Assembly (NCBI GenBank): GCA_018261935.1
Contig: JAGTRP010000005.1
Coordinates: 155,178 to 219,177, forward strand
Length of the DNA stretch: 64,000 nucleotides
Reading direction: 5' to 3'
DNA from: Rhodocyclaceae bacterium
Lineage (GTDB): Bacteria; Pseudomonadota; Gammaproteobacteria; Burkholderiales; Rhodocyclaceae
The first letter of the stretch is position 1. The number at the start of each line of letters is the position of its first letter. Shown here piece after piece: positions 32,211-41,413 of the stretch. The notes under the pieces were generated by a model. The model saw only the letters and a program-made list of their open reading frames with translations, ran no database searches and was not told the origin of the DNA. Position numbers and translations under genes: made by a program.

Positions 32211-32806
32211 GACAGCCATACCCCCAGCGTCATCACCAGACCGACTCCGACCACCCGTCCGGTGTCCGCCCCCCGCCAGCGAGGCAGCTCGATGCGGACG
32301 ACATGGCGCCCGCCGGTGCCGTGGCGGGAGTCGTCCAACAATTGGCGCCAGGCGCCCTTGGGGGGTTGCTGTTCCAGATAGTCAAACACCAGGGCCAGGC
32401 GCACCACCATGCGATCCGCATCCACGCGAAAGCGGCGCAGGGGCTGCATCAGGGCCCACAGGCCCGCCATCAGCCGATCCCGGGGCAGGGCCTCGAAAAG
32501 CCAGCCCAGGCTGCCCAGCATGGCGACCAGCCGGACCGCATGCAGGCTCGCTTCGTAGATGCCGGCGTCGGTGGGTGCCCAGGGCTGGTCGTGCCAGACC
32601 TCCCCCGGCGTTCCGTAGGCCAGGATGAGCCAGAGCGTCAGCAGCAGCCAGCGGGCGCGCCGCACCAGAATCCACCAGCGCCGGCATACGGCCTTCCCGG
32701 ACAGCATGATGGCGAGGGCGAGACAGAGCACGGCCGGCCACGCCAGATGCTGGAGGGCGACGACGGCGACAAGCCAGGACAGCAGGCAGGAGGCGGGATG
32801 GGACAT
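32207..32806 (-). CDS. Membrane protein resembling the CbiQ/EcfT transmembrane family
   Basis: 199 residues from the ATG at 32806, preceded by TTTGGAG. Hydrophobic segments lie at about residues 5-38, 57-75 and 95-118. The end is less hydrophobic, with a final ~15-residue apolar stretch. The spacing recalls CbiQ/EcfT-type T components but I see no clear coupling motif, and no ATPase or S component is near, so transport is unproven. Its position between fimV and truA suggests a conserved hypothetical gene. An in-frame upstream ATG at 32857 would run through a hairpin and is rejected. Confidence 0.75.
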   Translation of the reverse strand: MSHPASCLLSWLVAVVALQHLAWPAVLCLALAIMLSGKAVCRRWWILVRRARWLLLTLWLILAYGTPGEVWHDQPWAPTDAGIYEASLHAVRLVAMLGSLGWLFEALPRDRLMAGLWALMQPLRRFRVDADRMVVRLALVFDYLEQQPPKGAWRQLLDDSRHGTGGRHVVRIELPRWRGADTGRVVGVGLVMTLGVWLS

Positions 32807-32820
32807 GGAGCTCCAAAATG

Positions 32821-32847
32821 CACATAGCCCCGCGAGGGGGCTATGTG
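32821..32847 (-). terminator. Hairpin after fimV (terminator or attenuator)
   Basis: An 11-bp perfect stem CACATAGCCCC / GGGGCTATGTG with a 5-base loop. Read on the minus strand it is followed by CATTTTGG, a short T-run. It sits between fimV and the downstream membrane-protein gene, so it could separate fimV from the truA-trp operon or reduce read-through. Confidence 0.75.
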
Positions 32848-32867
32848 TCTTGCGCAAGCAAGCGATT

Positions 32868-35800
32868 TTACGCGTTCAGACGCTCAAGAATACCCCGGGC
32901 CTGGTCCGCCAGATCCGGAGAGCCTTCGCCCATGACTTCCTGGAGCAGCTCCCGGGCGCCTTCCAGGTCGCCCATTTCCTCATAGGCCTTGGCGAGATCG
33001 AGCTTGGTATTGACCTCTTCCCAGCGGGGATCCCTGGCGGCGGCGACCTCGGCTACGGCTTCCAGTGCTGCCGGCGCAACCTCGGCGCCTTCAGGGGCTT
33101 CCACCGGTGTATCGGTGGCGAGGTCGAGATCGATGGAACCCAAGTCGAAACCGGGCGACTCGACGGTTTCCCCAAGCGTCGCCGCATCGGACAGCTGAAC
33201 GTCGAATTCCAGGCCACCAGCATCCAGCGCGGTCGCATCGACGACTTCCTCGGCCACCGCTGCGGGCGCCTCGGCGAAAGCCGGGAGCTCCAGATCCTGG
33301 GCCTTTTCCGCCGCCGGCACGCCAATATCGAAATTGAAATCGAGTGCGTTGCCGGCTTCCGCCGCTTCGGACACCGCCGCGGACTCCGCTGGCTCGGACA
33401 AGTCGATCGCGGGCACGGACAGGGATTCGGCTCCAGCCAGTTCCATGGAGAGCACCGGCTCGGACATCTCCACCACGGCAGGTGCCGGCTCCTCGTGGGC
33501 CGGAGCAGCTTCGGCGGACAGACCGAGATCGAGATCGAAGTCCAGTGAGCCGGTTTCCAGCGCCTCCGGCGCCTCGACAGCCAATGCCGGAGCCGTGTCC
33601 GACGCCAAGCCCAGATCGAAATCGAGGGCACTGACTTCCGGAGCGGCCACCGCTGGAGCCGGTTCCGGGGCAGGCGGCGCAACCGGGGCGGGAGCCGCCT
33701 CGATGACCGGGCTACCAAGATCGAAATCCAGGCTCACCAGTTCGTGCTCCGCCGTTTTAGGCTCTTCCACTGCCATCGCCCCGGAAACGGTAATGGGGTC
33801 GGACAACTCCAGATCCGGCAGGGGCGCGGGTTCGGCAGCCATTGCCGGCTCGGCCTCCAGCGGAGCGGGCTCGGTGATCACCGTAGCCGCCTTGGCGGCC
33901 TCTTCCGGCGAGATGATGAGGGTGGCCTCGGCATCGAAGGACTCCGCCTTCTCCGCGGGCGCAGCCTTGCCGCCGGAATAGAGAGGATTCGCCGGATCGA
34001 GCCGGGCCCCCATGACGGCTACCTTCTCCCACTCCGGACCGGCGCCGCCGGTCTGGGCATAGAGTTCGCTCGCCAGGGTCTCGAATTGCTTCAGGCTCTT
34101 GCGGCCGGCGTAGATTTCCAGCAGCTTGGCATGGATAGCCGTACGATGGGGATCCTTCTGCAGGGCTTCGAGGAGGATTTCCTCAGCCTGGGCGTCGCGG
34201 CCGTAAGCCATGTAGACGTCGGCCTCAGCCACCGGATCGACTTCGTCGGTATCGATGGTCCCCGGGCCGGTCTGGCTGAAATCGGTGGCCTGGGGCGTGG
34301 TATTGCCGGTATCGACGCTTTGTCCGCCAGTAGACCTGAATACCGAATTGGGCCCCAAGCTCACCAAGCTGCTCGGCGACGCCATGGACAGGGTTTCAGA
34401 CTGCTTGCGGCGACGCTTGACCAGGAAGTACCCCAACAGAAGGGCCAGGATGCCGCCGCCACCTGCCAGGGGCAGCGGATTTTCCATCAGGTCGTCCACA
34501 AGGCTCGGCTCGGGAAGCGGCTCCGGCGGCAGCACGGGCTTCTTGACTGCTGGGGGCTTGGGCGCCTCGGGTGCCTTGGGAGGTTCCGGCGCTTTCGGGG
34601 CCTCCTCTACCTTGGGGGCTTCGGCTGGCTTGGCAGCTTCCGCCGGCTTCGGCTCCTCAGCGGCCTTGACCGGCTCCGGCGCCTTGGGCGGCTCCGCCGG
34701 CTTGGCGGCCGGGACCGCCGGTTTCTGTTCTTCCGCTTTCTTGGCAGCAGACTGCTTCTGTAGTTCGGCCAGGCTCTGGTTCTTCATCTCGACCAGCTTC
34801 TGCAGGTCGGCAATGTTCTTTTCCAGGAGAGCCACGCGCTCCTGGGCTTCCTTCAGGGCCTTGTCCTTGGCGACCAGGGCCTCTTCGGCCACCTGCTTGC
34901 CCGCCCCGGCAGCGGCCTGCTTGCCCGTCGCATCCGTGCGCGCCACCTTGACCTGGTCTTTCTGGCTTTCCGCCGGCGCTGCCTTCTCCTCGACCTTGGC
35001 GGTAATCTTGCCGCCGGCGGCCTGGCCGCTTGCCTCTTCCTTGGCCGGCCCCTGGGCCGCCGCGGCGGCCAGCTTCCGGCGATAGGCGTTCCAGTCGGCG
35101 GCCTGGGCAAGGTAAACCTTCCTGGCTTCCTCCTGGGGAATGGCGGCAACCGTTTCCTTTTCCGGCAGGTTGAGGATGGCCCCCGCCTTCATGCGATTGA
35201 TGTTGCGGCCGACAAAGGCATCGGAGTTGGCCCGGTAGAGGCCGATCAACATCTGTTCGAGGGAGACCCCTTCGTATTGGGCCTCGCTGGCGATCTTGCG
35301 CAGCGTGTCGCCCTGTTTCACCAGGCGCGTACCGCCTTCGGGTTTCCCGCTTTCGTCTTCCGCCGCCTTGGGCTTGGCTGCCGGCTTCGGCTCGGTCCTC
35401 GCCAGCGGCTCCTTGGCCGCTTTGGCCGCCGGCGTGCGCTCGGGCTCCACGCCACCCTTGAGGTTGGCTACCGGCCTGGCCTCGGCCACCGAGACCGCCT
35501 TGCCGGCCGATTTCGCCGCCACGTCCGGCGGGTCCAGCAGGAAGGTGTACTCCCGTACGAGACGACCGGCGGGCCAGTTCAGCTCCACCAGGAAATCAAG
35601 GAAGGGTTCGTTGACGGGACGGTTCGAGGTCACCCGAATGACGGATGTCCCGCTCGGGCGCTTGTCCAGGGTAAAGCGCAGATCCGAGAGGACCGATGCG
35701 TAATCCACCCCGGCCTGCCGGAAAGCATCCAGGGGCGCCAGGCGCACCATCATCCCGGCCAGTTCTTCGCGGCTGGCACCGACTTCGACCTCGGCCCGCA

Positions 35801-35939
35801 GCGGCTGCCCCAGACTGGAGAGAACCGTGATCTTGCCCAGACTTGCCGCTTCGGCAATCCACGGCGCCATGGACATTGAGGAAGCCACGGCAAGCGCCGC
35901 AGCACGCATTCTGAATCGTGAAACAAGTTTTTCGTTCAC
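32868..35939 (-). CDS. fimV: FimV-like polar/pilus assembly protein
   Basis: 1023 residues from a GTG at 35939 with AGGGTGG just before it; no ATG gives a better start. A signal peptide ends MAPWIAEA. The N-terminal FimV region begins ASLGKITVLSSLGQPLRAEV. A LysM domain follows at ~205-260 (LVKQGDTLRKIAS), then a Gln/Lys coiled-coil, a Pro/Ala/Glu linker and one membrane segment (near LAGGGGILALLLGYFLV). A long acidic cytoplasmic part carries repeated SLDFDLG-type motifs and a C-terminal TPR-like FimV cap (KLDLAKAYEEMGDLEGA). FimV binds peptidoglycan and acts in type IV pilus function and polarity. It fits with the pilus operon at 50997. Confidence 0.93.
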   Translation of the reverse strand: MNEKLVSRFRMRAAALAVASSMSMAPWIAEAASLGKITVLSSLGQPLRAEVEVGASREELAGMMVRLAPLDAFRQAGVDYASVLSDLRFTLDKRPSGTSVIRVTSNRPVNEPFLDFLVELNWPAGRLVREYTFLLDPPDVAAKSAGKAVSVAEARPVANLKGGVEPERTPAAKAAKEPLARTEPKPAAKPKAAEDESGKPEGGTRLVKQGDTLRKIASEAQYEGVSLEQMLIGLYRANSDAFVGRNINRMKAGAILNLPEKETVAAIPQEEARKVYLAQAADWNAYRRKLAAAAAQGPAKEEASGQAAGGKITAKVEEKAAPAESQKDQVKVARTDATGKQAAAGAGKQVAEEALVAKDKALKEAQERVALLEKNIADLQKLVEMKNQSLAELQKQSAAKKAEEQKPAVPAAKPAEPPKAPEPVKAAEEPKPAEAAKPAEAPKVEEAPKAPEPPKAPEAPKPPAVKKPVLPPEPLPEPSLVDDLMENPLPLAGGGGILALLLGYFLVKRRRKQSETLSMASPSSLVSLGPNSVFRSTGGQSVDTGNTTPQATDFSQTGPGTIDTDEVDPVAEADVYMAYGRDAQAEEILLEALQKDPHRTAIHAKLLEIYAGRKSLKQFETLASELYAQTGGAGPEWEKVAVMGARLDPANPLYSGGKAAPAEKAESFDAEATLIISPEEAAKAATVITEPAPLEAEPAMAAEPAPLPDLELSDPITVSGAMAVEEPKTAEHELVSLDFDLGSPVIEAAPAPVAPPAPEPAPAVAAPEVSALDFDLGLASDTAPALAVEAPEALETGSLDFDLDLGLSAEAAPAHEEPAPAVVEMSEPVLSMELAGAESLSVPAIDLSEPAESAAVSEAAEAGNALDFNFDIGVPAAEKAQDLELPAFAEAPAAVAEEVVDATALDAGGLEFDVQLSDAATLGETVESPGFDLGSIDLDLATDTPVEAPEGAEVAPAALEAVAEVAAARDPRWEEVNTKLDLAKAYEEMGDLEGARELLQEVMGEGSPDLADQARGILERLNA

Positions 35940-36045
35940 GGCGCCACCCTGAGCGTCGAATCGGGGCTTTGAAAATAACATCATGCACTTAGCTATGCAA
36001 GCTAATCTCGGTTGTGAATTCGCAATGCTACTGCGAATGTTAAAC

Positions 36046-36074
36046 AAAAAACCGGGGTTGAGGCCCCGGTTTTT
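36046..36074 (-). terminator. Terminator after asd, before fimV
   Basis: ACCGGGG / CCCCGGT stem extended by A5/T5 flanks, loop TTGAGG. Read on the minus strand it ends the leu-asd transcript with a T-run. fimV therefore probably has its own promoter in 35940-36045, where nothing clear was seen. Confidence 0.88.
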
Positions 36075-36096
36075 ACGTCTTTCCACTCCTTGCCGA

Positions 36097-37227
36097 TCAA
36101 GCTTCGATCAGGATGCGGAGCATGCGGCGCAATGGCTCGGCGGCGCCCCACAGGAGCTGGTCGCCGCAGGTGAAGGCGCCGAGGTAGTCGGAGCCCATGG
36201 CCAGCTTGTGCAGGCGCCCCACCGGAACGGTCAGGGTGCCGGTCACCGCCGCCGGGGTCAGCTCCCGCTCGGAGATTTCCCGCTCGTTCGGGACCACCTT
36301 CGCCCACTGGTTGTTCTTGGCGATGATATCGCTGATCTCGTCCAGGGGGACATCCTTCTTGAGCTTGATGGTCAAGCCCTGGGAGTGGCAGCGCATGGCG
36401 CCGATGCGCACGCACAAGCCGTCGATGGGGATCGAGCCCGGGCTGCGGAAAGCCGGCTTGCCGAGGATCTTGTTGCACTCGGCGCCGCCCTTCCACTCTT
36501 CCTTGGACTGGCCGTTTTCCACCGGCACGTCGATCCAGGGGATGAGGCTGCCGGCCAGGGGCGTGTTGCGGAAGTTCTTCTTGGGGAAGGCATCCGAGCG
36601 GATGGTCTCGGCTACCTTGCGGTCGATGTCGAGAATGGCGGAGGCCGGGTCGGCCAGGAGGTCGGCGACAGAGGCGTGGATGGTGCCCATCTGGGCGATG
36701 AGTTCCCGCATGTTCTGGGCGCCGGCGCCGGAGGCAGCCTGGTAGGTCATGGAGCTGACCCACTCCACCAGATCATGCTGGAAGAGGCCGCCGATACCCA
36801 TGAGCATCAGGGACACGGTGCAGTTGCCGCCGATCCAGTTCCTGCCGCCCTTGGCCAGGGCGTCCTTGATGACGTGCATGTTCACCGGGTCGAGGACGAT
36901 GATGGCATCGTCGGCCATGCGCAGGGAGGAGGCGGCGTCGATCCAGTGGCCGTTCCAGCCGGCGGCGCGCAGCTGGGGGAAGATTTCCTTGGTGTAGTCG
37001 CCGCCCTGGCAGGTGACGATGATGTCCATCTGCTTCAGGTCGGCGATGGAGGCCGCATCCTTCAGGGTGCCGCCTTCCTTGCCCCCGAAGGCCGGGGCCT
37101 TGCCGCCGGCCGCCGAGGTGGAGAAATACACCGGCTCGATATGGGCGAAGTCACCCTCTTCCACCATGCGCTGCATGAGGACGGAACCGACCATGCCGCG
37201 CCAACCAACCAGACCAACCTTCTTCAT
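36097..37227 (-). CDS. asd: Aspartate-semialdehyde dehydrogenase
   Basis: 376 residues, the length of the gram-negative (Asd type I) enzyme. NADP-binding [18 protein letters not shown] is at the N-terminus and the catalytic Cys is in [12 protein letters not shown]. It reduces aspartyl phosphate to the semialdehyde that feeds lysine/DAP, methionine and threonine. It lies downstream of leuB with a 28-base gap, as is common in proteobacteria. Confidence 0.97.
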   Translation of the reverse strand: MKKVGLVGWRGMVGSVLMQRMVEEGDFAHIEPVYFSTSAAGGKAPAFGGKEGGTLKDAASIADLKQMDIIVTCQGGDYTKEIFPQLRAAGWNGHWIDAASSLRMADDAIIVLDPVNMHVIKDALAKGGRNWIGGNCTVSLMLMGIGGLFQHDLVEWVSSMTYQAASGAGAQNMRELIAQMGTIHASVADLLADPASAILDIDRKVAETIRSDAFPKKNFRNTPLAGSLIPWIDVPVENGQSKEEWKGGAECNKILGKPAFRSPGSIPIDGLCVRIGAMRCHSQGLTIKLKKDVPLDEISDIIAKNNQWAKVVPNEREISERELTPAAVTGTLTVPVGRLHKLAMGSDYLGAFTCGDQLLWGAAEPLRRMLRILIEA

Positions 37228-37255
37228 CGCATCGTTCTCCGATTAAAACCTTGTG

Positions 37256-38308
37256 CTACAGCGCCGCCAGCACGGCGTCGCCCATCTGCTTCGTCCCGAC
37301 CCGGTTGGTACCGGGTTCGTAAATATCCCCGGTCCGGAACCCCTGGGCCAGCACCTTCTTGACGGCGTTTTCGATCCGCACCGCCTGCTCTTCGAGCCCA
37401 AAAGTGTAGCGCAGCATCATCGCCGCCGACAGGATGGTGGCCAGAGGATTGGCGACGCCCTTGCCGGCGATGTCCGGGGCCGAGCCGTGGGAAGGCTCGT
37501 AGAGGCCCTTCTGCTTGTCGTCCAGGGAGGCCGACGGCAGCATGCCGATGGAGCCGGTGAGCATGGAAGCCTCGTCCGACAGGATGTCGCCGAACATGTT
37601 GCCGGTGACCATGACGTCGAACTGCTTGGGGGCCTTGACCAGCTGCATGGCGGCATTGTCCACCAGCATGTGGGAAAGCTCCACGTCCGGGTAGTCCTTG
37701 GCCAGGTCGATCATGATGTCGCGCCAGAGCTGGGTGCATTCCAGGACGTTCATCTTGTCCACCGAGCACAGGCGCTTGTCGCGCTTGCGGGCGGCCTCGA
37801 ACGCGACCCGGCCGATGCGGCGGATTTCCGACTCGGAATAGACCATGGTGTTGAAGCCGACACGCTCGCCATTTTCCTCGCGCACGCCGCGGGGCTGGCC
37901 GAAATAAATGTCGCCGGTGAGTTCGCGCACGATCAGGATATCGAGGCCGGCCACCACTTCCGGCTTCAGGGTCGAGGCATTGGCCAGTTCGGGATAGAGG
38001 ATGGCCGGCCGCAGGTTGGCGAACAGGTTGAGATCCTTGCGGATACCCAGGAGGCCACGCTCCGGACGCAGTTCCCGGGGCTGGCTGTCCCACTTGGGGC
38101 CACCCACGGCGCCGAGCAGCACGGCGTCGGCTTCCCGGGCCAGCTTCTGGGTAGCTTCGGGATAGGGAGTGCCGGCAGCGTCCACGGCGCAGCCGCCGAT
38201 GAGCCCTTCCTCCATTTCCATCTTGAGGCCAAGGGCCTTCAGGACCCGCACGGCTTCAGCGGTGATTTCGGGGCCGATGCCGTCTCCCGGCAGAACACAA
38301 ATCTTCAT
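37256..38308 (-). CDS. leuB: 3-isopropylmalate dehydrogenase
   Basis: 350 residues starting [23 protein letters not shown]. It contains [19 protein letters not shown] and YFGQPRG segments and the metal/substrate signature [14 protein letters not shown]. It oxidises and decarboxylates 3-isopropylmalate in leucine synthesis. The start at 38308 is 13 bases from the leuD stop; the longer in-frame reading overlaps leuD. Confidence 0.97.
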   Translation of the reverse strand: MKICVLPGDGIGPEITAEAVRVLKALGLKMEMEEGLIGGCAVDAAGTPYPEATQKLAREADAVLLGAVGGPKWDSQPRELRPERGLLGIRKDLNLFANLRPAILYPELANASTLKPEVVAGLDILIVRELTGDIYFGQPRGVREENGERVGFNTMVYSESEIRRIGRVAFEAARKRDKRLCSVDKMNVLECTQLWRDIMIDLAKDYPDVELSHMLVDNAAMQLVKAPKQFDVMVTGNMFGDILSDEASMLTGSIGMLPSASLDDKQKGLYEPSHGSAPDIAGKGVANPLATILSAAMMLRYTFGLEEQAVRIENAVKKVLAQGFRTGDIYEPGTNRVGTKQMGDAVLAAL

Positions 38309-38321
38309 TTTATTTTCCTTG

Positions 38322-38960
38322 TTACGCGAACAGCCAGGGCTGCTCGATGCGGCGCTTTTCTTCGAATTCATGGATCTTGTCGGCATGGCGCAGGGTCAGG
38401 CCGATATCGTCCCAGCCATTCAGGAGGCATTCCTTGCGGAAGGCGTCGACCTGGAAGGGAATGCCGTAGCCGTCCGGGCGGATCACCGCCTGGGCCGGCA
38501 GGTCAACCACCAGCTTGTAGCCCGGGGTCGCCTCCACCTGCTTGAACAGGGCATCCACCTCGGCAGCCGGCAGGACGATGGGCAGGATGCCGTTCTTGAA
38601 GCAGTTGTTGAAGAAGATGTCGGCGAAGGACTCGGCGATGACGGCCTTGAAGCCGAAATCCAGGAGGGCCCAGGGCGCGTGCTCCCGGGACGACCCGCAA
38701 CCGAAGTTCTGGCGGGTGAGCAGGACCTGGGCGCCCTGGTAGCGGGGCTGGTTGAGGACGAAATTGGGATTCTTGGGCCGCAGGGAGCAATCCTGCCCCG
38801 GCTGGCCCACGTCCATGTAGCGCCATTCGTCGAAGGCGTTGGGGCCGAAGCCCGAGCGCTTGATGGATTTCAGGAATTGCTTGGGGATGATGGCATCGGT
38901 ATCGACGTTGTTGCGGTCGAGGGGGGCCACCAGCCCATCCAGACGTACGAACTTTTCCAT
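38322..38960 (-). CDS. leuD: 3-isopropylmalate dehydratase small subunit
   Basis: 212 residues with the family start [20 protein letters not shown] and the swivel-domain motif [15 protein letters not shown]. It forms the isopropylmalate isomerase with LeuC. It is separated from leuC by an entericidin-like lipoprotein gene. Confidence 0.97.
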   Translation of the reverse strand: MEKFVRLDGLVAPLDRNNVDTDAIIPKQFLKSIKRSGFGPNAFDEWRYMDVGQPGQDCSLRPKNPNFVLNQPRYQGAQVLLTRQNFGCGSSREHAPWALLDFGFKAVIAESFADIFFNNCFKNGILPIVLPAAEVDALFKQVEATPGYKLVVDLPAQAVIRPDGYGIPFQVDAFRKECLLNGWDDIGLTLRHADKIHEFEEKRRIEQPWLFA

Positions 38961-38968
38961 TGCAGCCC

Positions 38969-39097
38969 TTACTTGGTAGCGCGCTGGATGGCTTCGCCAC
39001 CCTTTTCGATGTCCTTGCCGATGCCCTGCACGGTGTTGCAGGCGGACAGGGCAACGATGGAGGCAAGGGCGAAAAGCACGAAGGCGATTTTTTTCAT
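38969..39097 (-). CDS. Entericidin A/B-family small lipoprotein
   Basis: 42 residues, read directly from the sequence between leuC and leuD. The start [20 protein letters not shown] gives a lipoprotein signal with the lipidated Cys at residue 20. [18 protein letters not shown] follows, the typical entericidin tail. AGGAGA lies 8 bases before the ATG. Entericidins are tiny outer-membrane-associated lipoproteins, originally described as a toxin/antidote pair; here there is only one copy and its role is unknown. The position inside leuC-leuD is notable. Confidence 0.9.
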   Translation of the reverse strand: MKKIAFVLFALASIVALSACNTVQGIGKDIEKGGEAIQRATK

Positions 39098-39112
39098 GGG
39101 TTCTCTCCTGGC

Positions 39113-40519
39113 TCAGAGCAAGTCACGAACATCGGCGAAGTGCCCGGCGATGGCCGCTGCCGCCGCCATGGCCGGACTGACGAGATGGGTCCGCCCGCCG
39201 GGGCCCTGGCGGCCCTCGAAATTGCGGTTGGAGGTGGAGGCGCAGCGTTCCCCCGGCTCCAGGCGGTCGGCATTCATCGCCAGGCACATGGAGCAGCCGG
39301 GCTCCCGCCACTGGAAACCGGCGGCGGTGAAAATCTTGTCCAGCCCCTCGGCCTCGGCCTGGCGCTTGACCAGCCCGGAACCGGGCACCACCAGGGCGAG
39401 CTTGACGCTGGCTGCGACGCTGCGCCCCTTGGCGACGGCCGCCGCCTCCCGCAGATCCTCGATGCGGGAATTGGTGCAGGAACCGATGAAGATCTTGTCG
39501 ACCTTGATGTCCTTGATCCCCATATTGGGATTCAGCCCCATGTACTGCAGGGCCCGCTCCATGCCCTCACGCTTGACCGGGTCGGTCTGCTTGGCGGGAT
39601 CGGGGACCGTGGCGCCGATGCCCACCACCATCTCGGGGGAGGTTCCCCAGGTGACCTGGGGCTGGATATCCTCGGCCTTGAGCTGGATGACGCGGTCGAA
39701 CCGGGCACCCTCGTCGGATTTCAGGGTGCGCCAGTAGGCCACGGCCTTTTCCCAGGCATCGCCCCGGGGCGAGAAAGGACGGCCGCGCAGGTAGTCGATG
39801 GTGGTGTCGTCCACCGCCACGAAGCCCATGCGGGCGCCGCCCTCGATGGCCATGTTGCACAGCGTCATGCGGCCTTCCATGGAAAGGCCACGGATGGCGC
39901 TGCCGGCGAATTCGATGGCGTAGCCGGTACCGCCGGCGGTGCCGATGGTGCCGATGACGGCCAGGGCGATGTCCTTGGCGGTGACGCCCTTGCCCAGACG
40001 GCCCTCGACGGCCACGAGCAGGGTCTTCGACTTCTTCTGCACCAGGCACTGGGTGGCCAGCACATGCTCGACCTCGGAAGTACCGATGCCGTGGGCCATG
40101 CAGGCGAAGGCGCCGTGGGTGGAGGTATGGGAATCGCCGCAGACCACGGTCATGCCGGGCAGGGTGGCGCCGTTCTCCGGCCCCACCACATGGACGATGC
40201 CCTGCTTCGGATCCCTGAAGGGGAAGTAGGCGAGCGCCCCGACCTCTCGGATATTGGCGTCCAGGGTTTCCACCTGGAGCCGGGAAACCGGGTCCAGGAT
40301 GCCCTCGTCCCAGTGGTCGGTGGGGGTGTTGTGGTCGGCGGTGGCGACGATGGAGGAAACCCGCCAGGGCTTGCGGCCGGCCAGTTTGAGGCCCTCGAAG
40401 GCCTGCGGGCTGGTCACCTCGTGGATGAGGTGGCGGTCGATATAGATAAGCGCGGTCCCGTCATCCTCCTGATGGACAACGTGGCTTTCCCAAAGCTTGT
40501 CGTAAAGAGTCTTCGGCAT
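39113..40519 (-). CDS. leuC: 3-isopropylmalate dehydratase large subunit
   Basis: 468 residues of the aconitase family. The 4Fe-4S cysteines are in [11 protein letters not shown] and GCSMCLAMN. It starts [15 protein letters not shown]. With LeuD it isomerises 2-isopropylmalate to 3-isopropylmalate. A 51-base nested inverted repeat covers its start codon. leuA is not in the window. Confidence 0.97.
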   Translation of the reverse strand: MPKTLYDKLWESHVVHQEDDGTALIYIDRHLIHEVTSPQAFEGLKLAGRKPWRVSSIVATADHNTPTDHWDEGILDPVSRLQVETLDANIREVGALAYFPFRDPKQGIVHVVGPENGATLPGMTVVCGDSHTSTHGAFACMAHGIGTSEVEHVLATQCLVQKKSKTLLVAVEGRLGKGVTAKDIALAVIGTIGTAGGTGYAIEFAGSAIRGLSMEGRMTLCNMAIEGGARMGFVAVDDTTIDYLRGRPFSPRGDAWEKAVAYWRTLKSDEGARFDRVIQLKAEDIQPQVTWGTSPEMVVGIGATVPDPAKQTDPVKREGMERALQYMGLNPNMGIKDIKVDKIFIGSCTNSRIEDLREAAAVAKGRSVAASVKLALVVPGSGLVKRQAEAEGLDKIFTAAGFQWREPGCSMCLAMNADRLEPGERCASTSNRNFEGRQGPGGRTHLVSPAMAAAAAIAGHFADVRDLL

Positions 40520-40568
40520 GGTCTCGACAAAGGCCGTAAAGCCTTGAATTATGGCACAGGGAGACCAT
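40518..40568 (-). promoter_or_regulatory. Nested inverted repeat overlapping the leuC start codon
   Basis: ATGGTCTC (40518-40525) and GAGACCAT (40561-40568) are perfect 8-base complements around an inner AAGGC/GCCTT hairpin. In leuC mRNA this would pair the bases just before the AUG and part of the AUG itself, so it could limit translation. A regulatory role is inferred only. Confidence 0.45.
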
Positions 40569-40570
40569 TG

Positions 40571-41410
40571 TTAGTGCTTTTGCGCGGCTTGATAGAGGGG
40601 AAGGACCCGTTCCGAATACTTGGCCAGGTCCTTCTGCCGGTTCTCGTGGGAGGGGTGGGTGGATAGCCACTGGGGCGGAGCGCCGCCGGATTCGGCCTTG
40701 GACATCTTCTGCCAGAGGGTGAGGGAGGCCCTGGGGTCGTACCCCGCCCGGGCGGCCAGTTCGACGCCGATGCGGTCGGCTTCGGTCTCGAATCCCCGGC
40801 TGTTGGGCAGGCTGATGGTGAGGTCGGTGATCAGCTTGGCGAGGTCCAGCTGCCCCGAACTCGCCCCCACCGCCGCGCCGACGACGGACAGGCCGAGGCC
40901 GGTGGCCATGGCCTGGGAAGCCCGCTCGCGGCCGTGCTCCCGCAGGGCATGGGCGATCTCGTGGCCCATCACCGCCGCCAGCTCGTCATCGGTCAGGTTG
41001 AGCTTTTCGATGAGCCCCGAATAGACCGCAATCTTGCCCCCCGGCATGCACCAGGCGTTGATTTCCGGCGAATCGATGACATGGGTCTCCCATTTCCAGC
41101 CCGGCGCGTCGGGACGGAAAGCCGCCGTGGCGGGAATGAGGCGCTGGGCGATGGCCCGCACCCGGGCCACTTCCTGGGGATTGCGGTCGAGATCGTGCTG
41201 CTGCTCGGATTTGTGGAGGACATCCTGATAGGCCTGCAGCGAGGCCTGGTTCACCTCGCTGGCGGACACCCACAGGGTCTGCTTGCGCTCCACCCCGACC
41301 ACCCCGGGCTGGGTGGACTGCTGGGTCGCGCAGCCGAACAGACACAAAGCCAGCGCCAGCCCAACCCCCCAGCGCTGCAGATAGTGAACTTTTTGCAAGG
41401 AAGCCGCCAT
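40571..41410 (-). CDS. M48 family metalloprotease, lipoprotein
   Basis: 279 residues. The lipoprotein signal has lipobox LFGC with Cys27. The zinc motif is HEIAH, in AAVMGHEIAHALREHGRE, with a downstream glutamate in FETEADRIGVELA. The architecture matches the periplasmic LoiP/YcaL/BepA-like M48 peptidases that process outer-membrane proteins. It lacks an evident TPR region, so it is closer to LoiP/YcaL than BepA. It sits 3 bases from the upstream MFS gene and 51 bases from leuC. Confidence 0.93.
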   Translation of the reverse strand: MAASLQKVHYLQRWGVGLALALCLFGCATQQSTQPGVVGVERKQTLWVSASEVNQASLQAYQDVLHKSEQQHDLDRNPQEVARVRAIAQRLIPATAAFRPDAPGWKWETHVIDSPEINAWCMPGGKIAVYSGLIEKLNLTDDELAAVMGHEIAHALREHGRERASQAMATGLGLSVVGAAVGASSGQLDLAKLITDLTISLPNSRGFETEADRIGVELAARAGYDPRASLTLWQKMSKAESGGAPPQWLSTHPSHENRQKDLAKYSERVLPLYQAAQKH

Positions 41411-41413
41411 CTT

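Noticed and set aside
35940..36086. Upstream in-frame extension of fimV to an ATG at 36086
   Set aside because: It overlaps the asd terminator and has no signal peptide; the GTG at 35939 has a good Shine-Dalgarno and gives a proper signal.
40461..40670. Possible leucine attenuation leader peptide upstream of leuC ([13 protein letters not shown]...)
   Set aside because: Leu codons are scattered rather than consecutive, the frame runs through the leuC start and into leuC, and no terminator follows.
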